Assembly: GCA_002205965.3 (NCBI GenBank)
Contig: NADL03000448.1
Location: 62,001 to 126,000, forward strand
From: Kappaphycus alvarezii
Lineage: Eukaryota; Rhodophyta; Florideophyceae; Gigartinales; Solieriaceae
Direction of reading: 5' to 3'
Length of the DNA: 64,000 bases
Shown piece by piece: positions 45,863 to 55,012 of this stretch (its first letter is position 1; every line of letters starts with the position of its first letter). Under the pieces are notes generated by a model, which searched no databases, was not told the DNA's origin, and saw only the letters and a list, made by a program, of their open reading frames with translations. The position numbers were made by a program, and so were the translations under genes.

Positions 45863-46413
45863 TTACGAATTGATAGTCTCCATCCAAGCCCTAACCATTT
45901 GGAGACTTCCCATTCGTTTAAACAGATTTCGATGTTTACAATTCACAGCCCAAAACATCTGCAAAACTCTAAAAACGAGTAAAGAAAGAACCAATGCTAG
46001 ATTCCTGTTTTCGTTTGTAGCCTTAACAAAGAGACGTAGAGCATGTTTTGTTCCAACGATAGGCTCTGAATGGATAATTTTTTGGTATATATGTCGTAAC
46101 AGAGCATGATGAAGCTCACTGGAACCAATAGAATTATGACTTGCGACTCCATATGGGCTGACTTTAATCTCACTCGATTTTACCAAATCTAACACGCTTT
46201 TGAAAAGAATTCGCTGCATTTTGCAACCTTCATTCTGTAAGAAAATACAGTTAAAATCGTAGTCAAGCCTTTGAGAAATGGGTTCCAAATACACACCTTA
46301 AGTTGACCGTGTAGAAATATGGCATTACCGAAATAGTTTTGTGTATGGACGACGTGAAGTACAGAATTTTTTTCCAATAACATAACATCAAGAGCTAGTT
46401 CTTTTTTGGACAT
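45863..46413 (-). pseudogene. Copia element 1 integrase
   Basis: Reads L-H-V-V-H-T-Q-N-Y-F-G-N-A-I-F-L-H-G (Asp replaced by His at the usual V-D-T), then Y-G-V-A-S-H-N-S-I-G-S-S-E-L-H-H-A-L, V-K-A-T-N-E-N and L-L-V-F-R-V-L. These match the integrase core and end of copia-type elements. Two frames overlap at 46189-46294. Confidence 0.75.
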
Positions 46414-46686
46414 TATTCCATCGAGTTTATCAACTTTATTTGACCCGAGTTACTGTTTAAAATGGTGATATGTGCGATATTGTTTGGATATTGCAGTAAT
46501 CAACTCTCGTTTCTCAGGAAGTACGTCCTCTGGTCTATCTCCGCTCATCAGGTTCTATATAATTGAGATATATGAATGGGCAAAATGTACATAGAGGGGA
46601 TTTAATTGAGAATTTGTGAAAATAATCCCAGAAAACTTCCACACGACGTAAAGGTAACCGTGTTTGCATGTGATTGGCATAGTCTA

Positions 46687-47010
46687 TCAATGTCTTCTGT
46701 ATATAAGTAGTTTTTCAATGTTATCTACAACAAGTGAGATTATGTCTAAAGCTTCTTGGCCAGTCAGAAATAGAATATTGGCATCAAATACATCGACATG
46801 TAGCGTGATAAGAGCACCATTAGGTGTTAGAATACAAATTGGAATCTTGTCAATTCTTGGAAAGATTCCACCACCAAGTTTGTAAGTATTTTTCACGTGC
46901 TTGCGTTTGATTCTAGTCCCAGCCAGGTCAAAATTCGCATTTTATTTTGAATTTTTAATCACTGACTTATGAGCACCAGTGTCGAGACACATTCCATAAA
47001 CATACTCAGA
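46687..47010 (-). pseudogene. Copia element 1 protease
   Basis: G-M-C-L-D-T-G-A-H-K-S-V-I (active-site Asp) near 46990, then in the frame 46896-46687 I-P-I-C-I-L-T-P-N-G and H-V-D-V-F-D-A-N-I-L-F-L-T-G, the second half of the aspartic protease fold. It would cut the polyprotein. Confidence 0.7.
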
Positions 47011-47364
47011 ATTGTCATACTGTGGCAATTTGCTGTTCTTGACAGTTAAAATCTCATGGATACTTAGTTTTCGTTCTCTATTTTCCTCTCCTTCCGAAAA
47101 AATTGAATCGTTTTACGTTATAGATGGGAGCATTGTGACGTTTCCTCACATTTTCCCTTCGGTTAGGTGCATTTCAGCTCGTTTGAGTAACCCTAGTTAA
47201 AAATACTCACCATAAAAGAAGGATTGGTCATTAACTGTAATTTATGAGAATGCCTGTTCAAGAACACAAGCTGAGTCATCTTCATCTATTCCGTCATTTT
47301 CAGGACCCTCGATATCATGATCACTGTTGACGTCTCCGAATAAATCCTGAACAGGTAGTATTTC

Positions 47365-47712
47365 TGTGCGTAACCGGTGCGGGGATAGAGTTAAAGAGAC
47401 AGTTAGTACCCGGTTTGATTGCGATAGTGGTAGAGGGAGTGAGGATACCCCGGCAGTAAGCAGTGCTGTAAGGGATAGGGGAAGGGTAGATCCGAGACGG
47501 TTGGAAAAGGGTACGGCCGGCGAGGTAGAAAGGATAGCAAGCGCCTATCCCCAGAGAGCTAGGACGGCTCCTGTTGCTTGTAAATTTATGTCGGACAGTG
47601 GCAGGAGAATTTGGAGGACTCTGTGCGAGCACTGCGGAAAACAAATACTGTAATTATTTTTGGCGGTTAACCGACGCCGGAAATTCCACCACTAAATTCG
47701 GAAATTAACACA
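47365..47712 (-). repeat. 3' LTR of copia element 2
   Basis: 348 bp. The internal ~217 bp (about 47429-47645) is identical to the other LTR, while the outer 25-60 bp on each side differ at many positions. Confidence 0.9.
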
Positions 47713-48224
47713 TTTTTTGGATGGCAGGCCAACACCAGAAATACCCGTTGTAGTTCGAAAGAAGTTCTCGTCGGCGTTCAGTGTTACATCTGTACCCTTC
47801 AGACGACACTTCCGACTTCCCGCTCACTTCTGCACGTTACCGGGACAGTCATCTTCCACGAAGTTATCCACGCGATCTTCTGTTGCTCAAGTGCGAACCT
47901 TATACTGAACCATCTCTCTCTCTACAGTGAACTGTAGTTCTCCCCTTTGTTTTCCTTAACAACTACCTTGATCAAATCACGGTCGCGACTACCTGCAGCG
48001 AGTAGCTAACCAACATGGATGCCTCCCTTTCTACCTCAACAATCTTGATTGCGTGCTCTGTGCGTCGCCTGCAACCTACATAGTGCCAAGGCCAGGGTAC
48101 GGGCGGCGTAGTGCGTGCTCGTGAGGGACTTGGGCTGAAGTTTGGGGGCAGTGATGTCCATCGCAGCAGTAAGATTGGTCGAAGGAGACGAAGAGGATAC
48201 AAAAGTAGAAGTGCTTGTGGATAA
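47713..48224 (+). promoter_or_regulatory. Possible promoter/leader of the antisense gene
   Basis: The region between the 3' LTR and the antisense coding segment is pyrimidine-rich, with a ctctctctctac stretch near 47914 and a short ATG-initiated frame at 48015 that stops at 48081. No TATA box is clear. Its role is inferred from position only. Confidence 0.25.
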
Positions 48225-49323
48225 CATTTGGATATCGATGTTACTGACGGGTTGGAGAGATGTAAAGCTGGGTTAATCGTGGCCTGGATGCGTGAGCGAG
48301 TTGGAAAGACATTCACAGTGAAGGATATTCCACTTATTGGTCTGCTACAGGACAATAACACAAGGTCTAATGAAGAAAAAGCACCAAGATACGAAATTAA
48401 GCGGTTGATGTTGGCATCCGAAAGGGTATAGAGCTACCTGGCCGACAGGTACTACGCGTCGCACAAGAAGTTCGGAGGGAGGAAGACGTCTTGGGAGGTC
48501 GACTTCTACACCCGAGGCGCAGCAGGCGTGCATAAAAGATGTTGGGGTCCACTGAAGAACGGCTTGGAAGCACGAAGCGACGGGATTGTGGGAAGAACCC
48601 TTGTTGAGCTCAATCAATCTTCCATTAATCGAGCGGCGTACAAGGAATGGTTCGACGACTATTGCAGGTCCCACCAGGATAATTTTTTTACCTTGGGTTA
48701 CCTTGGTCACGAGATAGAGGAACACGCACGATGGAGTTCATTAATAGAGAGCAGCCGGTCTTCTGCCATTCAGTCCACGGAGAGTGCGTGCGGGCTGCTT
48801 TAGTAAATGATATCCGAGCCCTTAAAGAAGAAGACGAGGCAGTAGCTTTCCTACGAAGAGGATCAATCTTAGTCCGTAGCCTTGCTGATGGGCAGCGATG
48901 GTTAGAAAAGAACATGGGACGATACCAGTTGACGAAAGAAGACCAGCCGTCGATTGATGACCTTGACTCCTCGCTCGAAGGACTGACGGAAGTTGTCTAC
49001 CTTGTACGGATATACGGACGAGACGAGATGGATGAGACCGTGGACCATGTCATTGTCCTTGACGCAGTGAGACGACGATAATCGAAAGTGCGGAGCATTT
49101 TGCGCTGAAGCTAAGAGAAAGCGCATTGAGGGCATGTGTCGGAGATGCATTTGAGTTGGAGAGGTTGATGGAAGTAAGAGTGCCAAAGAAGCAGAAGACA
49201 GGCAAAGGGAGGAAAAACAGAAGAATCTCAGTAGCCACTCGACGCGAAAGGAAGAAGAAAAGATTGGAAGCACAGGAACGTAAGAAAATACCCAAGAAGA
49301 TAGCGGTGTCCGATGAGGAATAA
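48225..49323 (+). pseudogene. Antisense accessory gene of copia element 2, possible papain-like thiol peptidase fold
   Basis: Plus-strand coding continues over three segments: 48228-48803 (in-frame TAG at 48429), 48731-49081 from an ATG, and 49082-49323 after a one-base shift at about 49079. The first segment has W-G-P-L-K-N-G-L-E-A-R and Y-K-E-W-F-D-D-Y-C. The second has F-C-H-S-V-H-G-E-C-V-R-A-A-L-V-N-D, then a helical block, then V-D-H-V-I-V-L-D-A-V-R-R-R. The spaced Cys and late His-x-x-x-x-Asp recall papain/C39-like thiol peptidases; this is tentative. The third ends in a very basic, Lys/Arg-rich nuclear-signal-like tail. About 300-360 residues in total. It runs opposite to gag-pol and would need its own promoter. 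It could also be a remnant of another inserted element. Confidence 0.5.
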
Positions 49324-49330
49324 AGAAGAC

Positions 49331-49977
49331 CTACGAAGTGACTTTATAATTGCTTGCCGTTCCCTTGATTCTCTTTGAGTGACGTAGAATGTCTTGATTT
49401 AGAAGGCCAGATGACATTACATCGTTAAGCGTTCGGAACATAACAACATTGCGCTTAGTTAATGCGTCGGCAAGATTTTGTTGACCACTGACCCACTGCA
49501 TTGTGGTGATCTCTCCGGACTCAAATAAATCACGAAGACGGGAGACCATTGGGCGAAGTCGATAGTCGGTTTCCTCATGAAGTGTGGTGATTGTCGAATA
49601 CAATCCGTGTGAGTCGACTGTGAGGGCAAAAAGAAGTTTCACTAGACTCTTGTGTGCGGCTTCAATGCGGTCTTCGAATGAAGATGCCCGATCTGCAGAA
49701 CTCGTATTGGCTAGAATCTCCGCTCCGATCGACGAGAAGATAACTCTCGCCTGCTTACTGCTGCTCCAGTTGAGGATATGGAAGATATCCCCAACCCCGC
49801 TGGAAGAAATATCCTTGACAGGTACCCTGTTTGACCATAGGAAGCTGAGCCTTGACTTGCATCGGAGAACTCGAGGTATGCAGGGTTGTCGAGGGACTTT
49901 GGGGAAAGGACGATGATTATCGGGGAGAGTGTGCGGAGCTCGGCAAGCATTAAGTTGGCGGTGAGTAGATGTGACAC
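49331..49977 (-). pseudogene. Copia element 2 RNase H
   Basis: Starts with Y-L-E-F-S-D-A-S-Q-G-S (first catalytic Asp), passes a frame change, and ends with L-H-E-E-T-D-Y-R-L-R, Q-W-V-S-G-Q-Q-N-L-A-D-A-L-T-K-R, the typical close of copia polyproteins. Confidence 0.85.
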
Positions 49978-51343
49978 AAAGAAACGACCGACTGCACTTT
50001 AGTTTGAAATTCCGCGCATCGGCCGAGAAGCGAAGTTGGAAGAAGTGGTGAGAGGATATTATGTTCGCATTGGGGGAAGTTCCTTGTATTCAACTTCCTT
50101 ACATGCCTCTGTCTTTCGATAATTGTCCGTCTCTGCCTCAATTGCTTTATACAATAGCCATCTTGGAGCTAACTACAGTTGAAATTTTCTGGATGGCTTG
50201 TCTCCAAAGACCTTATACATATTGCGAAGTATCTCTTGCTCAAAAGACTGCAGGGTGTGGAGAAGCGAAGGTGGTGGATTGGATGCTGAGGAACCGACGT
50301 CCTTTTCCGGCTGAGGAGGTTCATGGGAAGAAGAGAGATTAAACGTGACTGCTTTATCCTTGTTACTCGATGGAATAGAGCTATGATTTTGTGTGCCGAA
50401 AAAGGAGTTGCAAATCTTGATTGATTTTGATGAAATGTCCAGTAATAGCTGGTTGATGCGCTAACCTTTGTTTGAATTCAAAGAAAATTGTGAGGAATAT
50501 TGCTGCGACCAAAAGAATTTCTCTTGTTCCACCATCTCGACAACTTCATCAGTGCTTCCCAGATCAAGTTCTTGCAGAGAATCCTTTTGAATAGAAGAAG
50601 CAGGCTCATCCCGAATGAGGTTTCTAAGATGTGTCTCTGTATCCATGTCAAGCTCTGGGAAGATCTGAGGCTTTCTATCCGAAGAATCAGGGACAAGATC
50701 CTGAAAGTCCTGTTCGTAACTGAGTAGCTGCGAGGGAAGATGAAATCCATGTTATCGAGTTCTTGCAAGAGACTCGACGAAGGGGCTCGACGAATTTCTT
50801 CACATGCAGCCTTCACCGGTTTACCTTAATGACCTTCGCTACGGAAAATGAACACAATATGTGGTATGGTTGAGGGAACGAAACCACTTTTCCATGTTCC
50901 AAACTTGGGGCCACGCTTGAATTAGTAGACCATATCTCCACGCTTGAGATCAGATTGCGATGCTGTGTTCGGTTTCTGACCCTTTTGTATACGCTTAATT
51001 TCCCTGCTTGCAACCTGCTCTTCGCGAGTTTTTCGTACGACATCAGAGAGTTTGGATTGAAGAAGGCCGATTATCGAAGGAGTGTATCCCCGAGCAAGTT
51101 CGAAGCTGAACTTCCATAGATCACATTACTCAGGAAAGTTGCAGGCTACAACACTTCAACTTTGTCCCACACTACTCCACGGGTTGTACTGAAGTGTGCG
51201 CCGTCTTTCAGCAAACGTTCAACTAGGGTACGAAGCACGGCGTTCTTGCGTTCGACGACACCAAGCTTGTTATGGAGACATTCGTGGCGGGGATCAAACG
51301 TGATTTCGAAATTACGAAGAGCATTACCAAGCTCGCGGTTGAA
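49978..51343 (-). pseudogene. Copia element 2 integrase end, linker and truncated RT N-terminus
   Basis: Past the integrase core, the strand gives the C-terminal integrase domain (R-G-D-M-V-Y then a stop then F-K-R-G-P), an acidic/Ser linker (50646-50461), and finally N-A-N-I-I-S-S-H-H-F-F-Q-L near 50050, the RT N-terminus. It passes almost at once into RNase H at about 49975. No Y-V-D-D-type motif is present in the short interval, so the RT palm has been deleted. Confidence 0.65.
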
Positions 51344-51346
51344 GAA

Positions 51347-51868
51347 CTAGATATCACCTAAGATCCTGTTCGGGACGTCATGTGCGTCAATGCAATATAT
51401 TTCAAGTTTTCTTCCAACTTTGTCCATTTGTCGCGAGGATAGTAACAAAGTGACAGAAAATGCGTTGTGGACATCGGCGATGTGAAGCAAAGGGGCGTTT
51501 TCGAAGCCGGAGAAGAATACAAAATCGATTTGGAGATGATCGTTGAAACTCGAGAAGATCCTTCCGAATGAAACTTTACGGGGCTGCAACGGCCTGCTAG
51601 TCTCCTTACAAGTGGTGCACTTGGCGACTGCTGACTCTAAGGCTTGCTTTAAGACCGTATTCAAGACACCACCGCGTTCACATAGGGTTACCATATCGCA
51701 CAGAGGTAGGTGCGAATACACATGAAGCTTGTTTGCAAAGCGATTTGCGATGTTCCCGTATCTGAAGCAACATTTCATTTCTTCTCTTTTGGAGTTTGTC
51801 TCGAAGAAATAGCTTTGACAGCTGAAGTAAGGCTTGAAAGCCGAGATCTTTGACGGAACGACGAACAA
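51347..51868 (-). pseudogene. Copia element 2 integrase core
   Basis: H-V-Y-S-H-L-P and the C-x-x-C (K-C-T-T-C) zinc site lead into F-N-D-H-L-Q-I-D-F-V-F-F (first catalytic Asp) and H-I-A-D-V-H-N-A-F. The second acidic site is C-I-D-A-H-D-V-P. The third lies beyond the stop at 51347, in V-V-E-R-K-N near 51250. Same frame as gag and protease. Confidence 0.85.
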
Positions 51869-51934
51869 ATAAGTTCGAACTGCGTCCAGATCTATAGAAG
51901 AGGTTGGCTCGGTGTATGTTTGAAAGACAAGGTG

Positions 51935-52285
51935 TTATGAAGTTAAGTTCCGAACACTTGGAGGTAAAGCCAAAAGGTTTTCGGGTCCGAGTTGGTACGA
52001 CTTGACCAGCACGTCGTTATCAAAAAGGGGGAAACCTTCACCTGGAGTGATAAAGAACGGAATCTTGACGTTTACTCTACTCAATTCCGCGCCCGGGAAG
52101 TCCCAAATCCCCACTTTTTTCTCGGCGTCGCTGCATTTTTGCCCATAGCCGTGGAGAAAAGGCTCTACATCAAGTTCACGGAGCTTTAAATCGATCCCTA
52201 ATGCGTTGCAAAGAGCAAAGGCGGGATGAGCTCCACCAATACTGCGCGTACATCCTTGGTCAACAATAGGGTTGGGATCGGTCAA
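51935..52285 (-). pseudogene. Copia element 2 protease
   Basis: I-V-D-Q-G-C-T-R-S-I-G-G (Asp active site, D-x-G-x-T/S pattern), then I-P-F-F-I-T-P-G-E-G and N-D-V-L-V-K. It is continuous in frame with gag. Confidence 0.75.
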
Positions 52286-52299
52286 AGGTCCACCAGATC

Positions 52300-53248
52300 T
52301 AGGAATATTGCCTCCGGACCTTGAATCTGAAACAGCTCCACGAGCTTTCTTGTTCTTAGTGAAGATACTTGGAAACTTGCAAGCATCATCGCCACGGTAG
52401 TGGCCAAACTCGTCGCAATCTTAACAACGCGGCTGTCAACCACCCTGACCAAATCGGTTATTATCATCGAGATTGCGTTTGCTACCGGTACGTTGGTTCT
52501 GATTTCCAAGCTTCGGATGCTTGTTTCGATTGCCCGAGTTTCCATTTGCTAGATTACCACCTCCACCGCCATAAAAAGAGCCTTGATTATAGTTGTTCGA
52601 AGCAAGAAGATATTGAACCTTCCGGTCAACGAGAGCTTGGACATCTTTCATGGAAAAGGAAGGCGTATCCATGCTTGTGGCTGTTGTCAAGTTTCGAAGC
52701 ACATGAACTGCATCGTCCGAGCTTAAACGGCAGATGTACCTCTCTGACAAGAACATCTCTGCAACCTTGAGCTGTTGCGAAGGTCGAGGTCCAAGCTGAA
52801 CTGACTGAAAATGCGAACCAAGTCCTTCTTGAATGAAGAAGATGGATGAACGAAACGAGAAGAGGTCTTGATAGTTCCGAGGTCCGATATTGGTGACCGT
52901 AGGACGGTTAACTGATTCCAAATCGAAATGAATTTGTTTCAATTCTTCCATTCTTGATTCGGAGACTTTGATAACGGAATCAGCTTTCTATTCATTCCGA
53001 GCCCTTTACTCAACGAGAGCGATCAGCTGAAGTTTGGCGTTCGTCAATGTTCCTTCTTCCAACATAGCGTTGTTTAGAAGAGTAATGGTCAACATTTCTC
53101 CAATTTGCGACGAAGAGGAAGCATGAGAGAGCAAAATGTGCTTGGCTGCCATACCGCGGAAGCGAGAGACGAAGTTCGAAAGTTTATCATTCTTCTCTCG
53201 GCGACAACTTGTGACCTTCTGATAGGAAGAATTCAAACGGATTACCAT
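52300..53248 (-). pseudogene. Copia element 2 gag
   Basis: 53248-53006 and 52951-52436 share one frame with stops between them. The protein is helical, then rich in Gly/Asn/Arg (Y-G-G-G-G-G-N-L), and ends in a CCHC knuckle C-stop-D-C-D-E-F-G-H-Y-R-G-D-D-A-C at about 52424-52370, where a TAA interrupts the first Cys-x2-Cys. It would form virus-like particles and bind RNA. Confidence 0.7.
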
Positions 53249-53562
53249 TGTGATCGGCGGATCAACAGCGATGAGTCTTACGATCTGAAGTGCAGCCTCG
53301 AAAAAGGTTCCCTATCTGAAGATAATCGATCTTTCCTTTGGTTTAAGCCTCGTCGAAGATCGCCTTCTGCTCAGACCGCTCTCGTAGAGGGTGTGGCCGA
53401 GGAGACGGAACATGGTTTGGAGGTGGCGATCCGTGCCACGATCATGAGCAACCTTGAGAGAGTCAACCCACAGTCCAAAAAACTTTCTCCAGATCTCGAG
53501 GTCACCATCAGGAGAGTAGACCGGAGGATCGAAAAGTCCGGGGGTATTCGTCATGCTAATCT

Positions 53563-53575
53563 CTGGGCCCATAAC
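53563..53575 (-). promoter_or_regulatory. Primer binding site, half initiator tRNA-Met
   Basis: The plus strand reads ctgggcccataac directly beside the 5' LTR. This equals the anticodon stem-loop of eukaryotic initiator tRNA-Met as I know it, so the minus-strand element RNA is complementary to it. Priming from a cleaved half tRNA-iMet is established for Drosophila copia and relatives. Confidence 0.85.
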
Positions 53576-53922
53576 TGTGGGGAACCAGTGCGGGGAGAGA
53601 GTTAAAGAGACAGTTAGTACCCGGTTTGATTGCGCGAATGGTAGAGGGAGTGAGGATACCCCGGCAGTAAGCAGTGCTGTAAGGGATAGGGGAAGGGTAG
53701 ATCCGAGACGGTTGGAAAAGGGTACGGCCGGCGAGGTAGAAAGGATAGCAAGCGCCTATCCCCAGAGAGCTAGGACGGCTCCTGTTGCTTGTAAATTTAT
53801 GTCGGACAGTGGCAGGAGAATTTGGAGGACTCTGTGCGAGCACTGCGGAAAACAAACACTGTAATTATTTTTGGCAGTTAAAAGACGCCGGGAATTCCAA
53901 CCCTAAATTTGGAAATGCCACA
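53576..53922 (-). repeat. 5' LTR of copia element 2
   Basis: 347 bp, starting tgtggggaacc beside the primer site and ending gccaca, followed by the target duplicate atttc. Confidence 0.92.
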
Positions 53923-55012
53923 ATTTCTTCATCAACTGATTGATCATCATGATCCAGTTCCTGACTAACCTCAAAAAATAAACTTTTTTTGGCTTTGGTA
54001 GGCTATTAAAACGAGCTTCTTTGATATTATTGAACCTTCCTGGCAACATTTTCAGCCATTGGCAGGCAAAATTAAGATAGAATATGGCCCTTTTACCACA
54101 AACAAAACAAACTCTATCATCAAGAGGTTTATCCCTTGGCATTCTGTAAGTTCCGTTGATATGTTATGGTGACGATTGACTTTACTAAAACGCGACCATA
54201 CTGAGGTAGTACACCATAAAATGTACCAGCAATGCAGCTACGCGAGATCTTTGTCATACGTAGTTTCCTCTTCTCCCTCACTCTTCCAACTCAATGGGCC
54301 GACTGTGAAATAGTTGATAATTTCAATTCACCAGAATTTGCTCTCTTTCAAAAGGTCACGAGCCCACGAGAATCGATTAAAGGTAGATTGAAGTATTCAA
54401 ATTGGTACCTTTTTGAACAGCAATGAGGAGGTGGTAAAGAGGATTCAGCTCGGATATCTCCTCGCGGAATTTCTCGATGGAATCATTAAAAGTAAACGTA
54501 GCAGAAATGTAATGGCTCCTACAATTTCTTCGAAGTTACCCAGAAATTCGATTTTTCTGGAGACTGAGTTACAGTCACGTTATCTCGCTTTTAGAGCTTG
54601 AGAATAATACTCGTACACACCTTCCAAATCTGTGATATAGATCATTTTAGCATTTAATGTAAGGAGGTGGTGGAGATACTTGCGCTTTTGTTCTTCATGG
54701 ATCATATAATCCTCGCACGCATAATTGTATTCAGCTATTAACTCGTTCCCACATTTATCTGAGCTACTACAAAACTACTGAATCTCTTTCCTGAAGTGCA
54801 TGGATATGTACTATGAGATCTTTTCTTCCGACGGTGCGGAGGGTTGGGTGGAGACTAGACTGGACCGTGTGGAGTTTGGGTCTATTCTTAAGGACGATGC
54901 AGTTGGCGAAGCAAGGGAGTTTAAATATGCATTAATTTGGTTCAGTTCTTTGCTGAGTTCCCAAACGCGGAGAACAGGTGCCGCAAAAGTCTTCGAAAAC
55001 ACGACAGAGTAA

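Larger units (their letters stand above)
47365..53922 (-). mobile_element. Ty1/copia retrotransposon 2, inserted in copia element 1; RT deleted; antisense gene
   Basis: LTRs at 47365-47712 and 53576-53922 both start tgtg and end caca on the plus strand, and the direct repeat atttc flanks them (47360-47364, 53923-53927). Inside, the minus strand encodes gag, protease, integrase and RNase H, mostly in one frame with a few stops. The primer site matches half of initiator tRNA-Met. The RT catalytic core is missing. Between RNase H and the 3' LTR (47713-49330) lies a plus-strand gene unrelated to standard copia proteins. The element is therefore non-autonomous now. Confidence 0.92.
44120..55012 (-). 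mobile_element. Ty1/copia retrotransposon 1, heavily decayed, split by copia element 2
   Basis: Minus-strand order: gag-like helical region (55012 down), CCHC-like knuckle C-F-V-C-G-K-R within 54142-53928, interruption by element 2, acidic linker at 47359-47280, protease with L-D-T-G-A-H-K-S at about 46990, then integrase, RT traces (G-D-A-W-E-I-V near 45490) and RNase H (L-Y-S-D-S-L-F-E-N-E-D near 44540; V-G-F-V-R-T-A near 44190). Integrase before RT makes it Ty1/copia. Without the 6.56-kb insert it spans about 4.3 kb, the size expected for copia gag-pol. Stops and frame changes are everywhere. I could not find its LTRs. Confidence 0.75.

Noticed and set aside
47366..47653. 95-codon frames repeated at 47.4 and 53.6 kb as a duplicated gene
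   Set aside because: They lie inside the two LTRs of copia element 2; identity comes from the LTR duplication.
48345..48725. 126-codon minus-strand frame inside copia element 2
   Set aside because: It is antisense to the better supported plus-strand accessory gene and shows no copia motif.
53563..53575. Match to initiator tRNA-Met as a tRNA gene fragment
   Set aside because: Only 13 nt match, exactly abutting an LTR, which is what a primer binding site should look like.
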